Positions 17,831 through 26,813 of a stretch of 64,000 nt of DNA are shown in pieces. This stretch comes from Marinobacter nauticus. GTDB lineage: Bacteria; Pseudomonadota; Gammaproteobacteria; Pseudomonadales; Oleiphilaceae. The notes beneath the pieces are model-generated. The model was given only the letters and a program-made list of their open reading frames with translations. It was not told the DNA's origin and did not search any database. The translations under genes were made by a program, and so were the position numbers. Within the stretch, counting starts at the first letter, position 1. Every line of letters begins with the position of its first letter. The DNA lies in NCBI RefSeq assembly GCF_003634635.1, contig NZ_RBJB01000002.1, forward strand, positions 868,001 through 932,000, given 5' to 3'.

Positions 17831-18634
17831 TCAGCGGCTGACCAGAAAGTCAGCAAACTTGCGGGTAAGCGCGCCAGGCAAAAGCTTGTTCGTGAACCAA
17901 AGCCCCCTGGCCCGCCAACCCGGAATAATCATAAACCGACGGCGATCGATACCTTTGCGGATCTGCGCCACGGCAACATTCAAAGGCAAGGTGCCGGCCA
18001 TCAACTTCAGCGCTTCGGTTTGCCTGGGGCGATTCAAGCGCTCCGCCTCTACCATCGGCGTTTCCACTTCCGGAGGGCACACCACAGAGACATCAATGCC
18101 TCGCGTTGCCAGCTCGATGCGCAACACCTCAGCTAACCCCACCACTCCGTATTTGGAAGCACAATAAGCCGCGTAGCCATAACACCCCACCAATCCGGCC
18201 ATGGATGCAACCAGAACCAGCTGCGAGCCTGCTTTCAAATGGGGCAGGACACCAGCCACCACATTGCGCGTGCCGACCAGGTTGATGTTGATCACCCGGG
18301 CATAGGCATCGTCATCTATGGCCTCAAAATCGGCCGCAATGGCAATTCCCGCGCAGTGAATGACCAGATCTGGCGGTGAAGACTCCGCCGCGGAGGCAAA
18401 GGCCTCTCTCACTCCGCCCGGTTTGGTCACATCCATGGCGAATGTTCGAATGGATGCCGGCCCCGCTATGGCTGCCAACCCCTCCACAGCGGGTTCCATC
18501 GGCTGGATATCAAACAGGGTAACCTCTGCCCCTGAACGCAGATAAGACCGCGCCAGTTCAAAGCCAATTCCGCTGGCACCACCGGTGATGTATACCTTCC
18601 TCGCAGACTTCTTCTGTACATTACCACCCGCCAT
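17831..18634 (-). CDS. Short-chain dehydrogenase/reductase
   Basis: A 267-residue classical SDR: TGGASGIG (about 17-24) binds NAD(P), FDIQP marks the end of beta-2, HCAGIA the NAG-like motif, and YAAYCASKYG the catalytic Tyr-x-x-x-Lys, preceded by LVASMAG with the serine. The C-terminal region (RRFMIIPGWRARGLWFTNKLLPG) resembles membrane-associated SDRs acting on lipids such as 3-ketosphinganine reductase-type proteins, but the substrate is unknown. Start ATG 18634 follows GGAG; the earlier in-frame start at 18715 adds a non-conserved segment. It is convergent with the trans-sulfuration gene, 13 bases apart. Confidence 0.9.
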   Translation of the reverse strand: MAGGNVQKKSARKVYITGGASGIGFELARSYLRSGAEVTLFDIQPMEPAVEGLAAIAGPASIRTFAMDVTKPGGVREAFASAAESSPPDLVIHCAGIAIAADFEAIDDDAYARVININLVGTRNVVAGVLPHLKAGSQLVLVASMAGLVGCYGYAAYCASKYGVVGLAEVLRIELATRGIDVSVVCPPEVETPMVEAERLNRPRQTEALKLMAGTLPLNVAVAQIRKGIDRRRFMIIPGWRARGLWFTNKLLPGALTRKFADFLVSR

Positions 18635-18841
18635 ACCACACGCTCCGCAAATCCTTGTTATCCCGCCAGCGTACCCCCGGCCAGCATAATCCTCCATGCC
18701 TTCAATGCCGGCCAATGCCCCGTGTTTGGCTATTGACGTAGCCGGTGCCGGTGTGATGCCGCCATCGTCCTATTTCCCGGGCCACGCGTTTATGAAACAC
18801 TCTGCCCCTTTTGACGGAACCTCACAGATTAAGGACGCAAC

Positions 18842-19282
18842 ATGGCCGTAAAATCCGTTGCCCTGGTGGCACACGACAACAAGAAGAAGGAACTGGTGGA
18901 CTGGGCGAACGAGAACCGCACCCGCCTTGCCCCGTTGCGTTTGTACGCCACCGGCACCACTGGCCGGCTACTTAGTGAAAGCCTCGGACGAACCGATCTC
19001 AACTGTCTGCTGAGCGGGCCTTTGGGTGGCGACCAACAGATCGGCGCCAAGGTTGCCGAGGGTGAAATCGACCTGCTGGTGTTTTTCTGGGATCCTCTTG
19101 AACCCCAGCCCCACGACCCGGACATCAAGGCCCTGCTGCGCATAGCCGCCCTCTGGAACATCCCCGTTGCCTGCAACCGGGCCACTGCCGAGTTCGTGCT
19201 GACCTCTGCCTACATGACCGACGACCAGCACCAGCCACAGAAGCCGGACTTCTCGGAATACACTGGTCGCAAAGTTCAGTAA
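18842..19282 (+). CDS. mgsA: Methylglyoxal synthase
   Basis: Converts dihydroxyacetone phosphate to methylglyoxal and phosphate, a glycolytic bypass that relieves sugar-phosphate build-up and phosphate limitation. The 146-residue product has the family landmarks ALVAHDNKK, LYATGTTGRL, SGPLGGDQQIGA with the catalytic Asp, FFWDPLEPQPHDPDI and NIPVACNRATAEF. Length matches (~150). It stands alone with a Shine-Dalgarno-like AAGGA ahead of the ATG. Confidence 0.97.
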   Translation: MAVKSVALVAHDNKKKELVDWANENRTRLAPLRLYATGTTGRLLSESLGRTDLNCLLSGPLGGDQQIGAKVAEGEIDLLVFFWDPLEPQPHDPDIKALLRIAALWNIPVACNRATAEFVLTSAYMTDDQHQPQKPDFSEYTGRKVQ

Positions 19283-19358
19283 CCGAAAAAAACAGCCAGA
19301 CGTCCAGATCGGAACTAACATGTAGGGACACCCTTGAAAGGAGCCGAGGGGAAAGACT

Positions 19359-20099
19359 ATGGAAGCAATACGCCGATTACTGATCGCAGTGCTTGCCTCT
19401 CTGGCATTCGTTGCGCCCCATACGACGGCCAACGGGTTGCCGGCAGAAGTCAGACTGGCAACCATTGAGGGTGTGCCCAGCGCAACAGCCGCAAGGCAAA
19501 TCCTGGAAATCGCCTACCAACGCTTGGGTGTCGGTGTCTCCGTGATGGAGGTGCCCACCAAACGCGCTCTTCTGCTGGCCGACAATGGCGGCCTGGATGG
19601 CGACCTCTACCGGGTTGATGCCGTCGCATCGAATTACCCAAACCTCGTGAGGGTTGAGTTCCCTCTTCTCCAGGGCAAGCTTCTGGCCGTTGTCCGGGAG
19701 ACAGAAACCCACGACCTGCCACACTCACCCAAGAATCAACCTCTTCGGGTATCTGTACTCCGGGGGGCCATCATCGCCGAGGACAAAGCCAGAGAGCTCG
19801 GCATGGAGCCTATCCTTGCAGACGATTACGATCAGGTCCGCTCCCTTCTGGAGCTAGGGAGAGTTGACGTGGCTTTCGTCTCGGATGTTGAGGGCATATC
19901 ACCGCTGACAAACGAACATTGGCATCGGCTAAAGCCGATCCGAAAGCCCGTGACGACTTTTACGTTCTACCACTACCTTAACCAGCGACATGCTGTGCTC
20001 GCTGATCAACTCGCCAAGGTGCTCGAACAACTTGAACGCGAAGGAATCAAAGCCGAAGTACTGGAGTCCCTCCGTCGACATCAACACAGCAAAAGCTGA
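19359..20099 (+). CDS. Periplasmic amino-acid-type solute-binding protein (SBP_bac_3-like)
   Basis: A 246-residue exported protein: signal peptide about 1-25 (IRRLLIAVLASLAFVAPHTTANG), followed by a type II periplasmic-binding fold like those of polar amino acid binding proteins (VRLATIEGVPSATAARQILEIAYQRLG; VSVLRGAIIAEDKARELG; LLELGRVDVAFVSDVEG). No permease or ATPase gene is next to it, so it may be an orphan binding protein or a sensor-like protein rather than part of a dedicated transporter. A strong GGAG-type Shine-Dalgarno precedes the ATG. Confidence 0.78.
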   Translation: MEAIRRLLIAVLASLAFVAPHTTANGLPAEVRLATIEGVPSATAARQILEIAYQRLGVGVSVMEVPTKRALLLADNGGLDGDLYRVDAVASNYPNLVRVEFPLLQGKLLAVVRETETHDLPHSPKNQPLRVSVLRGAIIAEDKARELGMEPILADDYDQVRSLLELGRVDVAFVSDVEGISPLTNEHWHRLKPIRKPVTTFTFYHYLNQRHAVLADQLAKVLEQLEREGIKAEVLESLRRHQHSKS

Positions 20100-20136
20100 C
20101 TCAGCGTCGGAAAACCGCCTTTAAGGATCCCACATT

Positions 20137-21189
20137 ATGCCCCGATCATGGCCGCATCCACTGTTGGACATACTGCACGTAGAAAAACCCATCATCCAGG
20201 CCCCCATGGCTGGCGTTCAGGATTTCCGCCTGGCAGCCGCAGTTACCAACGCCGGCGGCCTCGGCTCTCTGCCCTGCGCCATGCTCGGCCCCGATGCACT
20301 GAAAACAGAACTTCAGGCACTGAATGAAGCCACCCAGGGTGGCCCCTATAACCTCAATTTTTTCGCCCATACACCGCCCGCCCCGAATGACTCGCAGGAG
20401 GCCGGATGGAGGCAGGCACTGGCGCCCTATTACCAAGAATTCGAGATAGATCCAGCCACCATCAGCAACGGCCCCGGCCGCATGCCTTTCAACGAAGAAT
20501 CCGCAGCTATTGTTGAAGCCTCCCGCCCGGCAGTGGTGAGCTTCCACTTCGGGCTACCAGAGCCGGCATTGCTGGATAGAGTCCGGCAAGCCGGGGCAAA
20601 GATATTCTCTACCGCCACGACTGTGGAGGAAGCCATCTGGCTGCAACAACACGGCGCAGACGCAATTATCGCCCAAGGGTTGGAAGCGGGCGGTCATCGA
20701 GGGATTTTTCTTACGAAGGACATGACCACACAAATGGGCACCTTCGCCCTGTTGCCTCAGATTGTGGACGCCGTGAACATTCCCGTTATCGCGGCCGGTG
20801 GCATTGCAACTGCAGAGGGAGTACAGGCCGCGTTGAAGCTTGGCGCAGCGGCAGCGCAGATTGGCACGGCGTTTATGCTGTGTCCCGAGGCAACCACCCG
20901 CCCCCTGCACCGGCAGGCACTCAAAAGCCCGCAGGCCAGGCATACCGCCCTGACAAACCTGTTTTCCGGAGGCCCTGCACGGGGCATTGTTAACCGGATA
21001 ATGCGAGAACTCGGGCCAATATCAGAGCTCGCACCGGCATTTCCACTGGCAACCAACGCCATCGCACCACTCAGGGCAGCGGCTGAAGCCGCAGGATCCG
21101 GTGATTTTTCACCGTTATGGAGCGGACAGAATGTAAGTGGGTGCAGGGAGGTTTCGGCGGGGGAGTTGGTGAAACAGCTTATGCTTTAA
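20137..21189 (+). CDS. Nitronate monooxygenase (2-nitropropane dioxygenase family)
   Basis: FMN-dependent TIM-barrel enzyme that oxidises alkyl nitronates such as the toxin propionate-3-nitronate. The 350-residue product has KPIIQAPMAGVQDFRLAAAV near the start, VSFHFGLPE, IIAQGLEAGGHRG with the conserved His, PVIAAGGIATAEGVQAALKLGAAAAQIGTAFMLCPE for FMN phosphate binding, and RGIVNRIMRELG near the end. It lies 37 bases after the binding-protein gene on the same strand and may be co-transcribed. The last four bases overlap the convergent methyltransferase gene. Confidence 0.92.
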   Translation: MPRSWPHPLLDILHVEKPIIQAPMAGVQDFRLAAAVTNAGGLGSLPCAMLGPDALKTELQALNEATQGGPYNLNFFAHTPPAPNDSQEAGWRQALAPYYQEFEIDPATISNGPGRMPFNEESAAIVEASRPAVVSFHFGLPEPALLDRVRQAGAKIFSTATTVEEAIWLQQHGADAIIAQGLEAGGHRGIFLTKDMTTQMGTFALLPQIVDAVNIPVIAAGGIATAEGVQAALKLGAAAAQIGTAFMLCPEATTRPLHRQALKSPQARHTALTNLFSGGPARGIVNRIMRELGPISELAPAFPLATNAIAPLRAAAEAAGSGDFSPLWSGQNVSGCREVSAGELVKQLML

Positions 21190-21797
21190 CTGGAAGGTTT
21201 TTCTGCAGCCAGGTAAACGGCGGTCTCCCACCACACATCGGAACGGTTTAACTGATCGGCCCGAGGTGAATCCGCCAAAGGCACCGACATAACCGCGCGA
21301 TGAAGGGCAAAGCTGTCCAGCTCGGCCTTGGTGACTTCATAAAACTGCCGTTCACCATCCCCCGACCCATGGCGCAGGGTGATCACCAGCATGCCGGACG
21401 GCGCCAGCAGCTCAGTCAGAATCCAGAACGCCCGTTCCCGGTGTGCAGAGGGCAGATGCATCCACACCGCAGACACCAGCACCAGACCAAACCGGTAACT
21501 GAGTTTGCGGATCTCGCTCAGATCCGGCAGAGCATCATCCACCCACTGGATACTGCGGTGAGCCGTTGCCGACTCGCTCAGCCGGCGCAACTCTACAGCG
21601 GGTTCCACCGCCACCACGTCCCAGCCAAGCTCCGCCAGTGCCAGCGCATCGCGGCCACTGCCGGCGCCCACATCCAGCGCGAGGCCGGTTACATTATCCA
21701 AATGAGGGAGCCAGTGGCTATGGACCTGTTCGAAGGTCAGGGACTGGTATTGGGTGAAGAATTTTTGGGCGTTTATGTTGTATGTAACAACGGTCAT
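21186..21797 (-). CDS. Class I SAM-dependent methyltransferase
   Basis: A 203-residue protein with motif I LALDVGAGSGRDALALAELG, the acidic end of beta-2 (VVAVEPA), WVDDALPDL, and the beta-4 segment FGLVLVSAVWMHLP, all of the Methyltransf_11/25 type. The substrate cannot be deduced. It overlaps the convergent nitronate monooxygenase by four bases and is divergent from the DUF3883 gene, whose region is more AT-rich. Confidence 0.87.
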   Translation of the reverse strand: MTVVTYNINAQKFFTQYQSLTFEQVHSHWLPHLDNVTGLALDVGAGSGRDALALAELGWDVVAVEPAVELRRLSESATAHRSIQWVDDALPDLSEIRKLSYRFGLVLVSAVWMHLPSAHRERAFWILTELLAPSGMLVITLRHGSGDGERQFYEVTKAELDSFALHRAVMSVPLADSPRADQLNRSDVWWETAVYLAAEKPSS

Positions 21798-21941
21798 TAA
21801 CGCGACCTCCGCGGTCGACTCAATGAGAAAGCAGCTTGGCTTGGAATAACTGAGAGCGTTTTATTTCGCGAATTGTCATATGAATATTACTCGGTCAAGA
21901 TAGCTCCACCTACTTGAGCTTGCAGTCTTAGAGGATTCTTT

Positions 21942-22793
21942 ATGCCAAGGGCAGATCGTTGGAGCAACGAAGAAATAGCACTTACAGTGGCAGATTACAT
22001 GAAGATGTTGACCCTCGAGCTTGCAGGTCAGCGGTATAACAAAAGTGCCCACCGCCGAAAGCTACTAGAGAACCTCAATAATCGCAGCAATGCTGCTGTT
22101 GAGCTGAAGCACCAGAACATTAGCGCAGTACTCCGGGATTTGAATTGCTTTTGGATACCTGGCTACAAACCCAGAAGTAACTATCAAGAAGCGCTCGCGA
22201 TTTACGTTGAGGACTGGATTGCTTCACATCCAGAATTCGATCGTATCTCCCAAGCAGCTGTCGAACAGCCAGCAACCGTTCCGAGCTCAGTAGAGTTTTC
22301 TAGACTTGTCGTTGAGGCACCGTCGACATCTGCAGAAATCAGGGAGCCATCATCCGCGTACCATCCACAGCGCGCAGCCTCCCGAAGAGACTATGTTGCG
22401 CAGGAGGCCAGAAACTCAGCTCTAGGAAACGCGGGCGAGTTACTGGTACTTGAATACGAAGAGTATCGCCTCAGATCTGCGGGCGAAATCACTTTAGCAA
22501 ATCGTATAGAACACGTTTCTCAATCTAAGGGAGACGGACTGGGTTACGATATCCTATCGTTCGAAACATCTGGGAAAGAACGATTCATTGAGGTCAAAAC
22601 TACGGCATTTGCGAAAGAAACTCCGTTTTATGCATCTCGCAATGAAGTTTCGTTTTCGTCCGACTTCCAAAGCCAGTTTCAGCTATACCGCCTTTTCGAA
22701 TTTCGGAGATCTCCCAAGCTATTCTCATTGAAGGGTTCAATCAGCGATCATTGCCATATGGATGCCGCCAATTTCCTCTGCAGGTTGCGATAG
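21942..22793 (+). CDS. DUF3883-like protein with PD-(D/E)XK nuclease-type residues
   Basis: A 283-residue protein in two parts. Residues ~1-105 (RWSNEEIALTVADYMKML, HRRKLLENL, HQNISAVLRDLN, GYKPRSNYQEAL) form the N-terminal domain often found before DUF3883. Residues ~150-283 carry a restriction-like core: E166 (NAGELLVLEYE), D203 (GLGYDILSFE), then E217 and K219 (RFIEVKTT), the order expected of PD-(D/E)XK nucleases. DUF3883 proteins frequently occur in restriction and other defence contexts, but no methylase, helicase or ATPase partner is adjacent. Base composition is visibly more AT-rich than the flanks, consistent with horizontal acquisition. Function is inferred only. Confidence 0.75.
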   Translation: MPRADRWSNEEIALTVADYMKMLTLELAGQRYNKSAHRRKLLENLNNRSNAAVELKHQNISAVLRDLNCFWIPGYKPRSNYQEALAIYVEDWIASHPEFDRISQAAVEQPATVPSSVEFSRLVVEAPSTSAEIREPSSAYHPQRAASRRDYVAQEARNSALGNAGELLVLEYEEYRLRSAGEITLANRIEHVSQSKGDGLGYDILSFETSGKERFIEVKTTAFAKETPFYASRNEVSFSSDFQSQFQLYRLFEFRRSPKLFSLKGSISDHCHMDAANFLCRLR

Positions 22794-22794
22794 C

Positions 22795-23709
22795 CTATAG
22801 CAAATCGGACAACCAAGCCGCCCCCCTCACCCCACTGGAATCTCCATGGGCGGCTTTCACAATCGACGTATCACACTCACCCCCAAACACATAGCTCGAA
22901 AGCTTTCCCGGCAGTTCCCGATATATCTGTTCCGCATTACTCATGCCGCCACCCAGCACGACGATGTCCGGGTCCAGCACGTTGATAACGGCGGCCAGGC
23001 CCCGGGCCAGGTGCTCCAGATATTGCTTCAGGGTGTCGGTGGCTTGCGAGTCGCCATTTCGTGCGTTTTCAACAATGATGTGGGCGGGCAGTTGCTGTCC
23101 CGTGTGCAGTTTGTGAGTGAGTGACAACCCGGTTCCAGAAAGAAAGGTTTCGTTGCAGCCGTACCGGCCACAAAAGCAGGGGCGCAGTCGCAGTTCAGCT
23201 TCCGGTGTCCAGGGTAACGGGTTATGGCCCCATTCGCCGGCTACGCCGTTGGGGCCGGTCAGCAGCTGGCCGTTCACGGTGATGCCTGCGCCACAGCCCG
23301 TGCCCAGTATGGCCGCGAATACCGTGTGGTGGTTGCGCCCTGCCCCGTCTGTGGCTTCGGAAAGTGCCAGGCAGTTAGCATCGTTGGTCAGGGTTACGGG
23401 CCGTTGCAGGAGTTCACGCAGGTGTTGCTGCATGGACTGGCCGTTCAGCCAGGTGGAGTTGGCGTTTTTAATGCGGCCGGTTTTGCCCGAAACGCTGCCG
23501 GGTATGCCTATGCCCACGGGTATTCCGGTGGTACCGGCGTGGGCTTCAGCCTTTTGTACCAGGGCGTGGATGGTTTGCAGGGTGGCTTGATAGTTGCCGA
23601 CGCTGGTCGGTACGCGTTGGCGATAATGCTCCTGGCTATGCCGGTCCATCAGGATGACTTCGGTTTTGGTGCCCCCCAGATCGATGCCTATCAGCCAGTT
23701 GCTTCCCAT
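22795..23709 (-). CDS. ROK-family sugar kinase (fructokinase/glucokinase-like)
   Basis: A 304-residue ROK protein: LIGIDLGGTKTEVILMD at the N terminus binds ATP phosphates, LTNDANCLALSEA holds the catalytic Asp, LGTGCGAGITVNGQ follows, and the zinc signature CFCGRYGCNETFLSG is complete. There is no N-terminal HTH, so it is a kinase rather than a ROK repressor. The sequence resembles Mak-type fructokinases, but sugar specificity is not certain. Start ATG 23709 is chosen where family resemblance begins; the frame is open further upstream. The stop lies one base beyond the convergent DUF3883 gene. Confidence 0.9.
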   Translation of the reverse strand: MGSNWLIGIDLGGTKTEVILMDRHSQEHYRQRVPTSVGNYQATLQTIHALVQKAEAHAGTTGIPVGIGIPGSVSGKTGRIKNANSTWLNGQSMQQHLRELLQRPVTLTNDANCLALSEATDGAGRNHHTVFAAILGTGCGAGITVNGQLLTGPNGVAGEWGHNPLPWTPEAELRLRPCFCGRYGCNETFLSGTGLSLTHKLHTGQQLPAHIIVENARNGDSQATDTLKQYLEHLARGLAAVINVLDPDIVVLGGGMSNAEQIYRELPGKLSSYVFGGECDTSIVKAAHGDSSGVRGAAWLSDLL

Positions 23710-23919
23710 GCCGCACTCTTTGTTCAACGGTTTCCCAGAAAATACGGTGTTATTAGCGGAAAGGGAACCCGGTATTTTTATGCGTTTTCTTTCTGACAAA
23801 AGCTCAGGTTATTCATAGAGCTCTTAACCATTATCGAAAATCCCTGTTTGCCTTGATATTCGTCAGTGCTTATCATCCCGCCCCCTTTAACGCACCAATT
23901 CAGGGCATGAACAGGCAGT

Positions 23920-24552
23920 ATGGGACGCAGGAACGAGCAACTCCGCTGGCAACTGGCCAAAGGCCTGGTTCAGGCGCTGCACCTGGAGCGCCTGGCGAAC
24001 ACGTACAGCCGTACCACGGTGATGGCGGTGTTCAACCTGGTTAATGGCGGGTTCAGTATTGCTTTGGTGTCGTTTGTGGCGCTGGTTACGCAGGAGGCTT
24101 TCATTTTCCCCTCCCTCGGTGCCACGGCTTTTATTCTGTTCTATGTGCCCATGGCGCAACCGGCGTCTCCCAGAAACACACTCTGCGGGCACCTGATCGG
24201 CGCTCTGATGGGCTTGCTGGCTCTGTATATTTTCGGGCTGCAGGGTCAGGCTTCGGCATTCATGACCGGCGTTGATCTGCCCAGGGTGGGTGCGGCGGCA
24301 TTGTCGCTGGGACTTACCAGCTGCCTGATGGTGGTGTTTCGGGTTGCTCACCCCCCGGCCGGTGCCACGGCACTGATCGTTTCCCTGGGCCTGATGCCCA
24401 ATCCGGCGCAGTTGCCAGTGCTCATGGCGGGGGTGGCGTTGCTGTTGGTCCATGCCTTTGTGATGAATCGGCTGGCAGGTATTCCCTATCCACTCTGGTC
24501 GGCCAGCACGGGTTCCACTCCCATTCGGCAACAGGCACCAGCGGCCGATTGA
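23920..24552 (+). CDS. HPP-family transmembrane protein
   Basis: A 210-residue protein with four to five hydrophobic segments. It contains FIFPSLGATAFILFYVPMAQPASPRN and VAHPPAGATALIVSLG, the HPP signature after which the family is named. HPP proteins are integral membrane proteins; some cyanobacterial members transport nitrite, but the function in gammaproteobacteria is unproven. It is divergent from the ROK gene and convergent with ydbL, only three bases apart. Confidence 0.85.
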   Translation: MGRRNEQLRWQLAKGLVQALHLERLANTYSRTTVMAVFNLVNGGFSIALVSFVALVTQEAFIFPSLGATAFILFYVPMAQPASPRNTLCGHLIGALMGLLALYIFGLQGQASAFMTGVDLPRVGAAALSLGLTSCLMVVFRVAHPPAGATALIVSLGLMPNPAQLPVLMAGVALLLVHAFVMNRLAGIPYPLWSASTGSTPIRQQAPAAD

Positions 24553-24555
24553 GAC

Positions 24556-24900
24556 TTACTTCTTCACCCATTTGCCGTTGATCAACACAAACTGGCCTGC
24601 AGGCGTTCTTTCAATGGCTTTCTGACCGGCCACCGTCTCTACCTGAGTCACCGGAATGTCGTGTTTTTCAGCAATGCGGGTGTATTCATCCCGGCGGGCC
24701 TGGTTAATGGCTTTCACCACAGCCTGGGCATCGCCTTCTGCGCGCACTACGTCCAGGTAGCCGGTTGGCGTTTCCCCCACCTGGCCCTGCTGTTTAGCCG
24801 TGTCCAGTTTCTGTTTCGCTTCTTCCAGCCCCATGGCCAGCGCCGGTATTGCTACGGCGAGCGCCAACACAAAGGCGCCCAGTTGTATCAGTCGTTTCAT
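24556..24900 (-). CDS. ydbL: YdbL family protein (DUF1318)
   Basis: A 114-residue exported protein with signal peptide (about 1-22, ending AIPALA) and the DUF1318 body: LDTAKQQGQVGETPTGYLDVV, NQARRDEYTRIAEKHDIPVTQVETVAGQKAIERTP split over two segments, ending QFVLINGKWVKK. In E. coli YdbL helps YnbE multimerise productively with YdbH in the bridge that carries phospholipids to the outer membrane. It is last in the ydbH-ynbE-ydbL order, as in enterobacteria. Start ATG 24900. Confidence 0.93.
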   Translation of the reverse strand: MKRLIQLGAFVLALAVAIPALAMGLEEAKQKLDTAKQQGQVGETPTGYLDVVRAEGDAQAVVKAINQARRDEYTRIAEKHDIPVTQVETVAGQKAIERTPAGQFVLINGKWVKK

Positions 24901-24941
24901 ACTCAACCCCTTGGTCAGCCGTTGGCATTGTCCGGTGTTAC

Positions 24942-25157
24942 TCAGAACAGCCCCTGTTCGCTGAACAGTTCGTCTACTTCTTTGTCCACCTTCACGTAGA
25001 TCTCGTGCTGAATCTTTACGTTCAGGTTGACGGTAATCGGTTCTTTTGGTGCCGCCATCTGCACAGTGGGTGTGCACGCAAATAGCGCCAGCGGCAACAT
25101 TAAAACCAGCAATGTTCTGGCCGCCAGTGGCCGGCACCAACGCCATAGATTTGTCAT
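24942..25157 (-). CDS. ynbE: YnbE-like outer-membrane lipoprotein
   Basis: A 71-residue lipoprotein: N-terminal hydrophobic segment with lipobox LFAC (Cys28), then TPTVQMAAPKEPITVNLNVK and a charged C-terminal half (IQHEIYVKVDKEVDELF). E. coli YnbE is a similarly small lipoprotein that extends the YdbH beta-groove to the outer membrane. The start overlaps the stop of ydbH by four bases, so translation is coupled. Confidence 0.92.
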   Translation of the reverse strand: MTNLWRWCRPLAARTLLVLMLPLALFACTPTVQMAAPKEPITVNLNVKIQHEIYVKVDKEVDELFSEQGLF

Positions 25158-26686
25158 GGCACTGCCTCCTGCCCGGATTGTTGTAACCGTTCCCGAACCC
25201 TTTCGGTCACGGCTTCGTTCACTCTGCCACTCAGCTGAAGGCTGGTTAACAGGGCGGGGATATCCTCTTCAAGATTGATGTTGAGCACAACCGGCTGCCC
25301 GCCACGAAGATCCGGATTCTCACCTTCCAGCCTCAGACCGAGCGCCAATTTTCCCTCTTCATCGTAGTCTATCGTGCTCTCCAGCACCGAATAGTGAAAG
25401 TTTTGCAAAGCTTGCACCACCAGATCCATGGCATCGCTGCTACCCAACATGGCCTGCAGTCGCTCGGCCGGCATGATGAGTTTGCCACCGGGCGATACCG
25501 CCCTTAGTGCGCCCTCGTCTACTCGCACACCAGCGTCGGTCACCGCTACCGGAATGCGGCCTGTCAAGGTGCCAGTGCCTGAGAAGCCCTCTGCCGGATA
25601 CGCCTGCAGCAGTCGCTCCAGCGAAAGATCGTAGACATCAATGGGAACATGCCAGGGACGATTCGAGAGGTCCACAGTGCGCGGCGCTACGCGAAGCCGG
25701 CCACCCAGAAACTCGGCTGTCGCCTGCTGAACGGCAAGCTGCCCCCTGAGCGGCGCAGCCAGGTTCGCTTCGTAATCCGCCAGGAGCTGAATCGGCCCAA
25801 TGCCGATTCCGGAATCGACTTCGCCTATCCGGATGTCTCGCAGGGCGGCGGTTAATGTGTCCGCTTCCAGGGCAAACAACAGGCGCCCACTCAGGTTGGT
25901 GAGCGCCGTACGGTCCATTACCCCGGACACATCCTTAAAATCCAACCTGGCATCCGCCGCCAGTGGTTCATTGGACTCCACCCTGAGATTTGCCTGAAGT
26001 GTAAGTTCACCGTTGTCCATCGAGAGCAATTCCGGCCAGTTCAGGAGCGTGGCCGCAAGCGCCTCTCCGGCTTTCTGCGCAGCCATGGTCGTGCGGATGT
26101 CGGCTGTAAAGTTGCTCTCCGACCCGCTACGCAAGACGAGATTGGCTGTCAGGCCAGAGTTGGCATTCAGCGTCCCTTCAAGTTCCAGATCTGCCAGCGT
26201 TCCGCTCGCCTTGCCCTGAAACCACCAGCGTTGGGGCTTCAGGCTCGGGTGGCGGATCTCCGCTACGTCGATGCGCACATTTCCGGAGATGCGCGTGCGT
26301 TCCGGCATAGCACCGGGGGCGCCAAGATCAACGGCTACCTCGGTATCCGCGAGATCCAGCTGAACACCTATTAACTCTGCGGGGGTGCTTCCGGATTGCC
26401 GGGCAATGCGGGCTATTGTCAGCCGGGACCCCGGGCGGAAGGTAACGCCGACCTGCTTGTTACTTGCTTCAACGGAATTGACGATATCTGCGTGAATGCC
26501 CGTCGCTTTCCAGCCGGCGATTTCATAGTCAGGCAGCGCCAGGTCCATCCGACCTTGCTGGAGCGAGAACGTCCATGGCGTGGCATTTGCCTGAGAGAGT
26601 GTCAGGGCACCAGCCACCACAGCAACCAAACAGAACCAGAGGGCCCGAAAGAAGCTGGCTGGGGATCTTGGCGGTGGCAGTATCAT
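25154..26686 (-). CDS. ydbH: YdbH-type intermembrane lipid-transport protein, short form
   Basis: AsmA-like envelope protein that, with TamB and YhdP, moves phospholipids between membranes in E. coli. The 510-residue product has an N-terminal membrane/signal segment (FRALWFCLVAVVAGALTLS) and long beta-rich sequence. The C-terminal half matches the 'dicarboxylate transport' (YdbH) domain style: IDVYDLSLERLLQAYPAEG, GTGTLTGRIPV, VDEGALRAVSPGGKL, and LQNFHYSVLESTIDYDEEGKLALGL. E. coli YdbH is ~880 residues, so this one is much shorter, and there is no broken frame next to it to explain the difference. The downstream partners ynbE and ydbL are both present, which makes the assignment firm. Confidence 0.88.
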   Translation of the reverse strand: MILPPPRSPASFFRALWFCLVAVVAGALTLSQANATPWTFSLQQGRMDLALPDYEIAGWKATGIHADIVNSVEASNKQVGVTFRPGSRLTIARIARQSGSTPAELIGVQLDLADTEVAVDLGAPGAMPERTRISGNVRIDVAEIRHPSLKPQRWWFQGKASGTLADLELEGTLNANSGLTANLVLRSGSESNFTADIRTTMAAQKAGEALAATLLNWPELLSMDNGELTLQANLRVESNEPLAADARLDFKDVSGVMDRTALTNLSGRLLFALEADTLTAALRDIRIGEVDSGIGIGPIQLLADYEANLAAPLRGQLAVQQATAEFLGGRLRVAPRTVDLSNRPWHVPIDVYDLSLERLLQAYPAEGFSGTGTLTGRIPVAVTDAGVRVDEGALRAVSPGGKLIMPAERLQAMLGSSDAMDLVVQALQNFHYSVLESTIDYDEEGKLALGLRLEGENPDLRGGQPVVLNINLEEDIPALLTSLQLSGRVNEAVTERVRERLQQSGQEAVP

Positions 26687-26813
26687 CCAGTCGTTCCGAT
26701 AAATTGGATTACTCCATGCAGGTATAGAGAGCCGGATTTAGGATACTACGGAGGCAGGGCTGATAATATTTCGTGTTAGACTCCACTCCGAATTTTTCTG
26801 TATCCGGAATACG

